DNA of 64,000 nt from NCBI RefSeq assembly GCF_004217145.1, contig NZ_SHKR01000003.1, positions 1 to 64,000 on the forward strand, read 5' to 3'. This document shows positions 7,075-16,700 of this stretch, one piece after another. The first letter of the stretch is position 1, and each line of letters starts with the position of its first letter. A program made the translations under genes and the position numbers. The notes below the pieces were generated by a model that saw only the letters and a program-made list of their open reading frames with translations, did no database searches and was not told where the DNA came from. Source of the DNA: Kribbella rubisoli. GTDB taxonomy: Bacteria; Actinomycetota; Actinomycetes; Propionibacteriales; Kribbellaceae.

Positions 7075-9875
7075 CGACCCACCAGCTCCACCGTGCGATC
7101 CACCTCGTCCGCCCGCAGCGCGGCGAAGGGTACGACGACCTGTGCCTCAGGATGCAGCCCGTCCCACAACAGCCCTCGATGCGGCTCCGACGCCCACCGC
7201 ACGAGCGGCCCCGCCACAGCCCGTACGCCGTCCTGCGGATGCCGTAGGAACAGATGAGTCGCGACGTTGGCCCGCCCGTACCCGAGCTGCTCGGTGCAGA
7301 CATGCATCCGGTTCCACCACCCGTACGTGATGAGGCCCTGCGCCGGCCCGTCCCGCACGATGTCCTGCAGCGCGTTCGCCGGGCTCTCGAAGTACCCCTC
7401 GGCATGCAGCTGCATCCGCGGTACGCCGTGGAACCCGAACCCGAGCAGGTACGTCCCGCCGGCCTGCCCCGTCCGCATCGCCTCCCGCAGCGCGAACAGC
7501 CGCGGCGCGATGTCGTCGTGCTTGTCCACGGTCTCGACCTCACAGCCGAGCTCCCGCAGTACCTGCACCAACGCATCCTTGCCCTCAGCAACAGCCGGCG
7601 CCGAGTTCGTCCCATCCACGAACACGAACCGCGGCGGATCCACCGCAGCCGCTGCCGTCGACACCGCCAACCCGGTCAGCACCCCGAGCGCATCCGCCGG
7701 CCCGTCCCCCAGCACGAGGACGCCGGCACCGGGCTCGGGCCGCACCTCAACGGATACCGGCTCCTCGGTCACCGCGATCGGCAACCCCGTCCACGGCCGG
7801 CCCAACTCGGGCTTCACCGCTGCGGCCGTCTCAGCCAGATGCGCAGGCTCAGCAAGATGGAACACCCGCGGCGGACGCGCCTCCGACCCCGCACGCGACC
7901 ACAGCTCGCGACGCAGCGAATCCAGCACGGGCTTGTCCGCGAAGCTCACGAGCACATGCTGGTTGTCGTCCGGCGATCCGAAGTTCGCGTTCAGCACGGC
8001 CTCGCCGCGGAACTGCAGCTCGGCCGCCGCCGTGTTCCCACTCCGCAAGATTGCCTGCGAATCGGCCGGCGTCGTCTTCAGCGCGATCCGGTAAGGGACC
8101 TGCCCGAAGATCGAGTCCCGCCGCGTCGACAGCCGCTTCACGCCCTCGATCGTCTGCGTTGCCAGTACGACGTGAACGCCGTACGCACGCCCCAACCGGA
8201 CCAACCGCTCCAGCAACTTCGCGGCCTCGTCAGCCAGCTCGTCATCGTCCTCGAGCAGCACCTGGAACTCGTCGAGTACGACGAGAATGCGCGGCGGCCG
8301 ATCCGGACCCGGGGCGAGCTCCGCGATATCGGCGACGTTCCCGTGCGACTTGAAGATCTCGCTGCGCCGCGCGAGCTCGTCCGACAGATGACGCAGTACG
8401 GCGAGACCGAACGCGCGATCGCTGTGCACACCGAGCACCCGCACCTGTGGCAGCCAATGCGGCCGATCCGGACCCGGACCGAGCGCCGAGAACTCGACGC
8501 CGTGCTTGAAGTCGAGCAGGTACATCTCCAGGTCCGCCGGTGCATACCGCGCCGCGAGCCCGTGGATCAGCACCAGGAGCAGGTTCGACTTGCCCTGGCC
8601 GACCGCGCCGCCGACGAGCACGTGCGGCAGCGCCGGGTTGCCGCTGCGCAACCGCACCAGCGCCGGCGTGCGGTCGTCGTACCCGATCACGGCGCCGATC
8701 TCGTCCTTGACCGGCTGCCACCAGGTGGAACGGTCCGGCAGGGTCCGCTCGAAATCGATCGTCGGAAGGACGGCGATCTCGGCCTGCTCGGCGATCACAT
8801 CACAGATGCCTGCGGCAACGGTGGCGTCGAACGGCGGATCCAGCCTGGCCGGCGGCAACTGCGCGACCTCGACCCGGTCATTGCTGATGACAACGGGATT
8901 GAGGAGCTCGAGCAACTGTTTGGAGTCGACGTCCAGCTCCGCCGCCGTCGACGCGTCGTAGTGCACGAGGAAGCAGATCCCCCGCTTGCCGGCGGTCGCG
9001 GCCAGCCGGAGCAGGTCGCGCTGGGCGAGCGTGTCGATGCCGGACGGGTAGTCGAAGAGGATGACCAGCCGGTACGGGTCGGTGACCTGGCCGGTCTCCT
9101 TGAGCAACTCCTCGAACCGCTCGTGCCCGAGCTGCGCCTGCCGGCTCGCCCGCAGCGAGGAGACATCCACCAGCCCGGACAGCACAGTGTGCAGCTGCTC
9201 CGCGGTGTGCGTTGCCCTCGGCACCAATTGCGGGTACTTCGTGGTCAGGTGACCGAGCAGCCCCATCATCCCGGTGAGCCGCGGATCGAACGCGTCGACG
9301 CGGAGCCGGAACGGTTCGGCCGCCGCGATCAGCCGCAACGCGATGCTCTGCAGGAGGCGGCGCGCGTTCTCGTTGCGGTCCGCGGTGACCTTCCAGCCGT
9401 TCGTCTGCAGCAGCGGCGCGACCACCGGCGTACCGGCGTCCAGCTCACCGACCCGCACGTACGACGGGACGCCCGCGCCGACGAGCTGACGCGAACGCCA
9501 GCGTGCGTCGTTCGGCGGGATCGATCCAAGACCAGGCGCGAGCCGGTCCGCGAGCAACCGCGCCTTGGGCTCGGCCTCGGACAAGGCCTCCGCGGTCTTC
9601 GCGTCGACCAACGCACGCGACTCGCGCCGCGCGATAGCGGTCTGCTCCTGTAACTGACGATGCAGCCGGACGGCGCGCTGATGCTCGCCCTGGGTCAACC
9701 GCCGCGCGTTCTCCAGCAGCTGTGCCAGCGCATGCTGCAGACCGCGGATCCGCGCTTCCAGGAGCTCCGGTGCTGCGTCTGAACTGCGCGCTCCGCGCGA
9801 AGGGTCTGAATTGCGCGCTCCGCGCGAAGGCGATCCGGGCATACCTCCCCCGTCAGGCTCCTCCGTCACGAGCAC
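7071..9875 (-). CDS. FtsK/SpoIIIE-type (EccC-like) ATPase
   Basis: 934 residues from a GTG. An ATG 33 nt further in is directly abutted by GGGGGAGGT and would be too close. Residues ~35-115 are coiled coil. Residues ~150-390 look like a degenerate RecA-fold module. Residues ~395-660 form the active motor, with Walker A GGAVGQGKS (422-430) and Walker B LVVLDEFQ (Asp535, Glu536), followed by ATQT. Residues ~700-930 appear to be a third, degenerate module lacking a Walker A. This triple layout recalls EccC/EssC of type VII secretion, although in EccC it is the first motor that is catalytic. It heads the operon ending in the CdiA-CT-like toxin. Confidence 0.8.
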   Translation of the reverse strand: MLVTEEPDGGGMPGSPSRGARNSDPSRGARSSDAAPELLEARIRGLQHALAQLLENARRLTQGEHQRAVRLHRQLQEQTAIARRESRALVDAKTAEALSEAEPKARLLADRLAPGLGSIPPNDARWRSRQLVGAGVPSYVRVGELDAGTPVVAPLLQTNGWKVTADRNENARRLLQSIALRLIAAAEPFRLRVDAFDPRLTGMMGLLGHLTTKYPQLVPRATHTAEQLHTVLSGLVDVSSLRASRQAQLGHERFEELLKETGQVTDPYRLVILFDYPSGIDTLAQRDLLRLAATAGKRGICFLVHYDASTAAELDVDSKQLLELLNPVVISNDRVEVAQLPPARLDPPFDATVAAGICDVIAEQAEIAVLPTIDFERTLPDRSTWWQPVKDEIGAVIGYDDRTPALVRLRSGNPALPHVLVGGAVGQGKSNLLLVLIHGLAARYAPADLEMYLLDFKHGVEFSALGPGPDRPHWLPQVRVLGVHSDRAFGLAVLRHLSDELARRSEIFKSHGNVADIAELAPGPDRPPRILVVLDEFQVLLEDDDELADEAAKLLERLVRLGRAYGVHVVLATQTIEGVKRLSTRRDSIFGQVPYRIALKTTPADSQAILRSGNTAAAELQFRGEAVLNANFGSPDDNQHVLVSFADKPVLDSLRRELWSRAGSEARPPRVFHLAEPAHLAETAAAVKPELGRPWTGLPIAVTEEPVSVEVRPEPGAGVLVLGDGPADALGVLTGLAVSTAAAAVDPPRFVFVDGTNSAPAVAEGKDALVQVLRELGCEVETVDKHDDIAPRLFALREAMRTGQAGGTYLLGFGFHGVPRMQLHAEGYFESPANALQDIVRDGPAQGLITYGWWNRMHVCTEQLGYGRANVATHLFLRHPQDGVRAVAGPLVRWASEPHRGLLWDGLHPEAQVVVPFAALRADEVDRTVELVGR
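9777..9830. repeat. Two tandem 27-bp repeats in the ATPase N-terminus
   Basis: Two adjacent 27-bp copies differ at one base (GAACTGCG versus GAATTGCG). They encode the near-repeat PSRGARNSD and PSRGARSSD close to the start of the FtsK-like ATPase, ahead of its coiled coil. Confidence 0.8.
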
Positions 9876-9986
9876 CGCCCTTTCACCCTTGCCCCGCGAC
9901 CGTACTGATTGCCTGGTGTAACCATGTCACACCTGTAGTCCCATCCGTCACTCCAGGCATCAGCAGTCTCACCCAGTAATCCGCCG

Positions 9987-10382
9987 CTAGTCCGGCGCGA
10001 CGATCTCGAGCTCGTAGCCGTCGGTGTTGTGGAGGAAGGCGGCGTAATGCTGCGGGCCGCCGGCGTACGGATGGCGGTCGGCGAACATCAGCGTCCAGCC
10101 GTGCTCGGCGGCCTCGTCGACGACGGTGTCGACCTCGGCCCGACTGGCCGCGTTCAGCGCGAGGTGGTTCATCCCGGGCCGCATCCGGTCGTGCTCGGCA
10201 GCCGACATTGCGGGGCTCTGCTCGACGACGACGTACGAGCCGTCGGAGGCGATCCAGGTCATGCCGCCGGGCCAGCCGTCACCGTCCTTCCAGCCCAGCC
10301 TGTTGAGGACCCAGCCCCAACTTGCGACGGCCCGGGACAGGTCCGGGACCCAGATCTCGACGTGATGCACCGCGGCGACCAT
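9987..10382 (-). CDS. VOC (glyoxalase/bleomycin-resistance) superfamily protein
   Basis: 131 residues from the ATG at 10382, which begins MVAAVHHVEIWVPDLSRA. The family is recognised by the paired beta-alpha-beta-beta-beta modules: HHVEIWVPDL at the N-terminus, MNHLALNAAS in the middle, and DGYELEIVAPD at the end, giving metal-ligand candidates His7, His73 and Glu124/126. GATAAT lies 6 nt before the ATG and no ribosome site is seen, suggesting a leaderless transcript. The substrate is unknown; such proteins include dioxygenases, isomerases and drug-binding proteins. Confidence 0.8.
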   Translation of the reverse strand: MVAAVHHVEIWVPDLSRAVASWGWVLNRLGWKDGDGWPGGMTWIASDGSYVVVEQSPAMSAAEHDRMRPGMNHLALNAASRAEVDTVVDEAAEHGWTLMFADRHPYAGGPQHYAAFLHNTDGYELEIVAPD

Positions 10383-10389
10383 CGCAGCA

Positions 10390-10587
10390 TTATCTGTGCT
10401 CGGCAGAATGGTTCGACACCGCCATCGAGATCGCCCCGGAGACCAGCAGCCAGACCAGGGCAGCGACCAGCCAGGGCCACCACGGACGGGCCTGGGCGGC
10501 CTCGGCGACCGCCTTGCCGAACAGGCCGCCGCCGGGCGCGAAGACAAACACGAGCAATACCCGCGCGATCGTCGTCTCCCTGGTCAT
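10390..10587 (-). CDS. Small two-segment membrane protein, hypothetical
   Basis: 65 residues from the ATG at 10587. Two hydrophobic stretches (ARVLLVFVFAPGGGLFG and WPWLVAALVWLLVSGAISMA) flank a Trp-rich turn, and the tail is short and polar. Seven bases separate it from the VOC gene's start. A minute frame (ATG AAG AAA TGA) begins at 10595 and overlaps its leader; it may be chance. The alternative upstream start of the long frame is not supported because it runs through the divergent promoter region. Function unknown. Confidence 0.6.
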   Translation of the reverse strand: MTRETTIARVLLVFVFAPGGGLFGKAVAEAAQARPWWPWLVAALVWLLVSGAISMAVSNHSAEHR

Positions 10588-10701
10588 TTCTTCATTGTGA
10601 GAGGCAGCCGCCGACCCTGCAGAAACCTTGGCGTTTCGCGCCCCTTCACCTTTCTGTCTGTGGCAGGGTCTACCGTCTCCGTTGACAGTCGAGGGGAGGT
10701 C

Positions 10702-13700
10702 ATGGTGAGCACCACCCGGATCGAAAGCACGGCGTACGGCGCCGCGGCGCTGGAGTGCCTGCAAGCCGTTGTCGCGCGGCTCAAGGCCGACGATCCGATG
10801 ACCCCTGTCACCCTCCTGCTGCCCAACAACCTGTCCGGCGTCATCGCCCGACGGCACCTCGCCGTTTCCGGTATCGCCGGTCTGTATCTGGCGACGCTCG
10901 AGCGGCTGGCCGAGCAGATCGCCGCCGGCACGCTGTCACCCCGTCGTCCCGCCACCCGCCCGATCGTCGCCGCCACCTGGCGGACGGCGCTCGCGAAGGC
11001 GCCCGGCATCTTCCAGGACGTCGCCGAGCACCCGTCCACGATCCAAGCGCTTGCATCTGCCCATCGCGAGCTCCGCGACCTCACCGATCCCGCGCTCGAC
11101 GAGGTCGCGCACGCGTCCGCGCTCGGCCCGGATCTGGTCCGCCTGCACCGCCACGTCACCGACGAGCTGGCCTCGGATTGGTACGACGAGACCGACCTGC
11201 TCCGCGCCGCTGCGGCTCGGATCGCTGCGTCGCCAGAGGTCGTCCGTGAGCTCGGCGCGCTGGTCCTCTATCTTCCGCAGGAGCTGACACAGTCCGAGGC
11301 TGCCTTCGTCGGGGCGCTTGGAGACGCGGCAGCGGATCTCACGGTGATCGTTGGTCTGACCGACGTACGCCGTGCCGACCGCGCCGTCCGGCGATCGCTC
11401 GAACGGATCGGGATCGACCTGCCGCGGTCGATCTCGAAGAACTACCCGGTCGCGACCGAGATCCTCAACGCGTCCGACGCCGACGACGAAGTGCGTTGCG
11501 TCGTGCGCGATGTCGTGTCGGCGTTGGAGCACACGCCCGCGCATCGGATCGCGGTGCTGTACTCCGCGGCTTCGCCGTACGCGCGTCTGCTGCACGAGCA
11601 TCTCGGCGCCGCGAAGATCGAAGTCAACGGTCCGGGGACGCGACCGGTGCACGAGCGGGCGATCGCGCGGACGCTGCTCGAAGTACTGGCGTTGGTCGAT
11701 CAGGATCTGCCGCGTGCCGATGTGTTCCGGGCGCTGGCGAACGCGCCGACGCGCGACTTCGGCGGCGAGCGGATCCCGGTGCCGCAGTGGGAGCGGATGT
11801 CCCGAGCGGCCGGCGTGGTGCGCGGGGACGACTGGGACACGCGGCTCGCGCGGTATGCGCAGTCCGAGCGGCGGACTGCTGATCAGGAAGAGGCCGCCGA
11901 GGATCCGCGGCCGGCTGCGGTGCGACGCGCGCAGTACAACGCGTCGACGGCTGAGCGGTTGCATGCGTTTGCTTCGACTCTGCGGCGGCGGTTGGGTGCG
12001 CTCGCGGAGTTGGAGACGTGGGCCGAGCTGTCGGAAGGGGTTCTGCGGCTCTTCCACGATCTGCTGGGTGACTACTCCTCTCTGCCGATCGAGGAGCAGT
12101 ACGCCGCGGCGGCGGTCGAGGGATCGTTGACGGGGCTGTCGACGTTGGACGAGCTCGGAACGCCTGCGAGCCTGGCGGTGCTGCGCGACGTACTGGATCT
12201 GGAGCTGCAGCAGTCGCTGCCTCGGGTGGGCACGTTCGGGACGGGCGTGCTGGTCGCGCCACTGTCCGCGAGCGTCGGGTTGTCGGCGGACATTGTGTAC
12301 GTCGTCGGGCTGTCGGAGGACTTGTATCCGGGCCGGGTGCATGAGGATGCGCTGCTCCCCCATCGGGTGCGCGAGGCGGCCGCGCCGGAGCTGGCGTCGT
12401 TCCGGGATCGCTTGGACGAGAAGCAACGGCATCTGCTGGTTGCCTTCTCGGCGGGTGCGCGAGTCGTGGCGGCGTTCCCTCGTGGCGATCTGAGGCGATC
12501 TTCGCGCCGGTTGCCGACGCGTTGGTTGCTCGGGTCGTTGCGGGAACTGACAGGCGATCATGCCCTGCCGGCGACCCAATGGGACAGGCATGGTGAGGTC
12601 CTGCAGACATCGGCCTCGTACGCTGGATCGTTGACTATGGCAACGATGCCGGCGACGGAGCAGGAGTGGCAGACGCGCGCCGCCGCGGCCGGGTTGTGGG
12701 TTCAGGACAGCGTGCTGGTGCGGGCTCGGGAGCTGTTGCGCGGCCGAGGTTCTCAGGCGTTCACACGCTTCGACGGGGACTTGTCGGGAGTGTCCGGGCT
12801 GCCCGAGTACGCCGTCGAGGATCGCATCGCCTCGCCGACGTCGCTCGAGTCCTATGCGACCTGCCCGCACGCGTACTTCGTCGAGCGGTTGCTTCAGGTG
12901 GAGCCGCTCGAAGCGCCCGAAGACCTGCTGGTGATCTCGCCGGTGCAGATCGGGAACCTGATCCACAACAGCCTCGATGCGTTCGTCACGCGGTTGGCCG
13001 GCTCGCTCCCGGCGTACGGCGAGGCGTGGACGGCGGACCAACGTGCGCTGCTGCTGGCGATCGGGGCTGATCTGGCCGAGCAGTTCGAGGCCGAAGGGCT
13101 GACCGGGCATCCGCGCCTGTGGCAACGCGAGCGGTTGCGGATCCTCGGCGACCTCATGGTTCTGTTGACGGACGACGATCGGTGGCGTGCGGACCGGTCC
13201 GCGTCGGTCGTGGCGAGTGAGCTCCGGTTCGGGTTCGATGGCGAGCCGCCGGTTGAGATCCCGGTGCCGTCCGGTCGGGTGCTGTTGCGCGGGTCCGCCG
13301 ACAAGGTGGACCTCGGCGCGGACGGCACGATCTATGTGACAGACGTGAAGACCGGCGGCTTCTCGCGGTATGAGGGCATCGAATCGGACCCGGTCGCGGG
13401 CGGGACCAAGCTGCAACTCCCGGTTTATGCATACGCCGCTCGGGCCCGGTTGGGCGAGCCGACCACTCCGGTCGAGGCGTCGTACTGGTTCGTGCGGCGC
13501 GGCGGCAAACGGATCCCCGTTCCGTTGACCCCTGAGGTCGAGGAGCGGTACGTCGACACCCTCGACGTGATCGTGTCGTCGATCGCGGCCGGGTACTTCC
13601 CGCCGAAGGCGCCCGAGGTGCCGGACTTCCTGTGGGTGCAATGCCCGTACTGCAACCCCGACGGCATCGGGCACAGCGAGGTCCGCGCGCGCTGGGACCG

Positions 13701-13776
13701 GAAGCGTCACGACCCCGTTCTGGAGCGGCTGGTCCGGCTCATCGACCCGACTGCGCTGGAGGCCGGCGATGAGTGA
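10702..13776 (+). CDS. AddB-like helicase-nuclease subunit (PD-(D/E)XK nuclease)
   Basis: 1024 residues from the ATG at 10702; a GTG at 10705 has better spacing to GGGAGG and may be the true start. The N-terminal two thirds resemble an inactivated UvrD-type helicase, as in AddB/RecC, with no Walker A. The C-terminus carries a RecB-type nuclease: SYATCPHAYFVERLL, then GSADKVDLG and VTDVKTGG (Asp...Asp-x-Lys), and CPYC near the end. These cysteines surround the nuclease as in AddB iron-sulfur domains, but a fourth Cys after CPYC is not visible. The stop overlaps the next start by 8 bp (ATGAGTGA). Together the pair should process double-strand breaks for recombination. Confidence 0.8.
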   Translation: MVSTTRIESTAYGAAALECLQAVVARLKADDPMTPVTLLLPNNLSGVIARRHLAVSGIAGLYLATLERLAEQIAAGTLSPRRPATRPIVAATWRTALAKAPGIFQDVAEHPSTIQALASAHRELRDLTDPALDEVAHASALGPDLVRLHRHVTDELASDWYDETDLLRAAAARIAASPEVVRELGALVLYLPQELTQSEAAFVGALGDAAADLTVIVGLTDVRRADRAVRRSLERIGIDLPRSISKNYPVATEILNASDADDEVRCVVRDVVSALEHTPAHRIAVLYSAASPYARLLHEHLGAAKIEVNGPGTRPVHERAIARTLLEVLALVDQDLPRADVFRALANAPTRDFGGERIPVPQWERMSRAAGVVRGDDWDTRLARYAQSERRTADQEEAAEDPRPAAVRRAQYNASTAERLHAFASTLRRRLGALAELETWAELSEGVLRLFHDLLGDYSSLPIEEQYAAAAVEGSLTGLSTLDELGTPASLAVLRDVLDLELQQSLPRVGTFGTGVLVAPLSASVGLSADIVYVVGLSEDLYPGRVHEDALLPHRVREAAAPELASFRDRLDEKQRHLLVAFSAGARVVAAFPRGDLRRSSRRLPTRWLLGSLRELTGDHALPATQWDRHGEVLQTSASYAGSLTMATMPATEQEWQTRAAAAGLWVQDSVLVRARELLRGRGSQAFTRFDGDLSGVSGLPEYAVEDRIASPTSLESYATCPHAYFVERLLQVEPLEAPEDLLVISPVQIGNLIHNSLDAFVTRLAGSLPAYGEAWTADQRALLLAIGADLAEQFEAEGLTGHPRLWQRERLRILGDLMVLLTDDDRWRADRSASVVASELRFGFDGEPPVEIPVPSGRVLLRGSADKVDLGADGTIYVTDVKTGGFSRYEGIESDPVAGGTKLQLPVYAYAARARLGEPTTPVEASYWFVRRGGKRIPVPLTPEVEERYVDTLDVIVSSIAAGYFPPKAPEVPDFLWVQCPYCNPDGIGHSEVRARWDRKRHDPVLERLVRLIDPTALEAGDE

Positions 13777-16700
13777 ACAGCTGCTCGACAGCGCGGCGCG
13801 CGACCGGATCCGTTCCGACACCGAGACCACGCTCTTCGTCGAGGCTGGGGCCGGGTCGGGTAAGACGCATGCGTTGGTGGATCGCGTGACCACGTTGGTT
13901 TTGCGCGACGGCGTACCGCTGCGGACGATCGCTGCCGTCACGTTCACCGAGAAGGCCGGGGCCGAGCTGCGGGACCGGCTGCGGGTCGAGTTCGAGCGGG
14001 CGCGGAAGGGCGATGCTCGTGAGCTGGCCGACGGGGCTTTGGACGACCTGGACTCCGCCTCGATCGGCACGCTGCATGCCTTTGCGCAACAGATCCTGCT
14101 CGCGCATCCGATCGAAGCCGGTTTGCCCCCGCTGATCGACGTACTCGATGAGGTCGGGTCGTCGGTCGCGTTCGAGGAACGCTGGGCGGAGTTGCAGCAG
14201 CAGCTGCTCGACGACGATTCCATCGCTGAGCCGTTGTTGCTCGCGATGGCCGTCGGGGTCGAGCTGAAGCATCTTCGGTCACTCGCGCGGCTGTTCGGCA
14301 ACGACTGGGACTTGATCGCCGAACGCGTGCTCGTCGATCCGCCTGAGCTGGTGGCGATGCCGGATCTGACCGGACTGATCGCGGCGGCCGCGCAGATCGG
14401 CGGAGTGGTTGACTCCTGTCTTGATCCTGAGGACCGGCTGCTGCCCAAGCTGGTGCAGATTCGCGAGCTCGGTCTGATGCTCGATGCGGCTACCGACCAG
14501 GAGACGCAGCTTGCGATTCTGCAGACGCTCCGCGGGCTGAAGGTCGGGCGGATCGGGCGCAAGGAGAACTGGCCGGATGTCGCCAAGGTGCGCGGGGACT
14601 GCACCGAGGTGGTCGAGGTCGCCGGTTCGCTCGTCGAGCTACTGCTCGATGCTTGCCTCCAGCATCTTTCTCACTGGATCGCGGAGCGGGTGCTGGAGTC
14701 GGCGGAGCTTCGACGCGCTGAAGGTCGGCTGGAGTTTCACGACCTCCTGGTGCTGGCGCGTGATCTGCTGCGGCGGGATGCGGCTGTTCGCGGGGATCTT
14801 CAGGAGCGGTTCGAGCGGCTGCTGCTGGACGAGTTCCAGGACACCGACCCGATCCAGATCGAGCTCGCGGTCCGGATCGCCGGCGGTGTCGAGGCCGACG
14901 CCGAGGACTGGCGCGACGTCGAGGTGCCGGAGGGTCGGCTGTTCGTGGTGGGTGACCCGAAGCAGTCCATCTATCGGTTCCGCCGCGCCAACATCGCGAC
15001 GTACCTGACCGCCCAGGACCTGCTCGGCGAGACCGTCGCGCTCACTACCAACTTCCGCACGGTGCCCCCGATCCTGACCTGGATCAACACCGTCTTTGCC
15101 ACGCTGATTCAACCCCAGGAAGCCGCCCAGCCCTCATACCAATCGCTGTCCCCGCACCGCACCAACCCGACCGCGCCACGTCACCCGGGCACCTCCCCCG
15201 GCCGCCTGGGCGCCGGTTCGTCCACCGGTCCGGGGACCTCGTCATCGGTCCGTCCAGGTCCGCGCTCAGCTGATCATCCCGCCGAGCCTGCCCCCGTCAA
15301 GGGCGACCAGCTCTCCATGTTCGACGACGCCGATGCCACGCTGTTCGACGAGGATCCGTCGGACGACGGCGAGCAGCTTGCTGACGTCGCGACTGTGCTG
15401 CCGTTCCGTCGGCGCGGCGACTCCGTGTCCGCAGACGTACCGCCGGACCTGTCACCGGAAGAGGACGACCCCGCTGCCGGTCCCGCCGTCACCATCCTCG
15501 GTCCAGAGCCGCACGACGACCTCCCCCGCGCCCAAGCATCCGTCCTCCGCGAACGTGAAGCCACCGATGTCGCGTCCGTCGTCGAGCAGGCCCTCCGCGA
15601 GGGCTGGCTGGTGTACGACGACCGCGCCGAAAGCTGGCGACCCGCAGAGGCCGGCGACATCGCCGTACTCGTCCCCGCCCGCACCTCGCTCCCGTTCCTG
15701 GAAGACGCTCTCGACCGCGCCGACATCCCGTACCGCGCCGAGGCCAGCTCGCTCGTCTACCAAACGGCCGAGGTCCGCAACCTGCTCGCCTGCGCCCGCG
15801 CGCTCGGCGACCCGAGCGACCAGCTCGCTCTCGTCACCACACTGCGCTCGCCGCTGTTCGGCTGCGGCGACGACGACCTGTACACCTGGAAACGCTCCGG
15901 CGGCTCGTTCACGCTGACCGCCCCGGTCCCCGACCAGCTCCTGACCCACCCGGTCGGCGACGCGATGGAGTGGCTCCGCCGTACGCACTATGCCGCCCGC
16001 TGGCTCACCCCCAGCGAGGTCCTCGCGAAGATCGTCGCCGACCGCCGCATGCTCGAAGTCGCCGCGATCGGCCCGCGAGCCCGCGACGCGTGGCGCCGCA
16101 TCCGGTTCGTCGTCGACCAGGCCCGCGCGTGGTCCGAGGTCGAGCACGGCGGCCTGCGTTCGTACCTGGCCTGGGCCGCCCACCAGGGCGAAGAGACCTC
16201 CCGCGTCGCCGAGGCCGTGCTCCCCGAGACCGACGCCGACGCAGTCCGAGTGATGACGATCCACGCCGCGAAGGGTCTCGAGTTCCCGATCGTCATCCTC
16301 TCCGGCATGACCGCCGCGCCGAACCGTCAGCGCGGCGTCCAGGTCCTCTGGCCTCCGGACGGCGGGTACGCCGTGAAGCTCAAGTCGTCCGTGCAGACCG
16401 AGGACTTCGACCTCGTGCAGCCGGTCGACGAGCAGATGGACGACTACGAACGCCGCCGCCTGCTGTACGTCGCCGCGACGCGCGCCCGCGACCACCTGAT
16501 CGTCTCGCTGCACCGCTCGGGAAATCGCCGCCACTCCAGCAACGCCGAGCTGCTTGCATCCGCCGGCGGCGTCGAGGCACCGCACTCGACCTTGTTCACC
16601 AGCCCACCGGTGCCCGACCGCGAACCGTCCGGCAGCCCAGACGTCACGCCGCCGATCTCGCGAACAGAGTGGGAGACCCGAGCCTCCGCCGCCCAGGCCG

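Noticed and set aside
10588..10701. The minute frame ATG AAG AAA TGA as an attenuator leader for the small membrane protein gene
   Set aside because: Three codons with no regulatory structure nearby; probably chance.
10936..14604. Open antisense frame of 1222 codons over the AddB/AddA genes (and similar ones at 15452-17416 and 7254-9653)
   Set aside because: Long antisense openness is expected in very GC-rich coding DNA. Composition is Arg/Pro-rich and unlike protein, while the opposite frames hold clear motifs.
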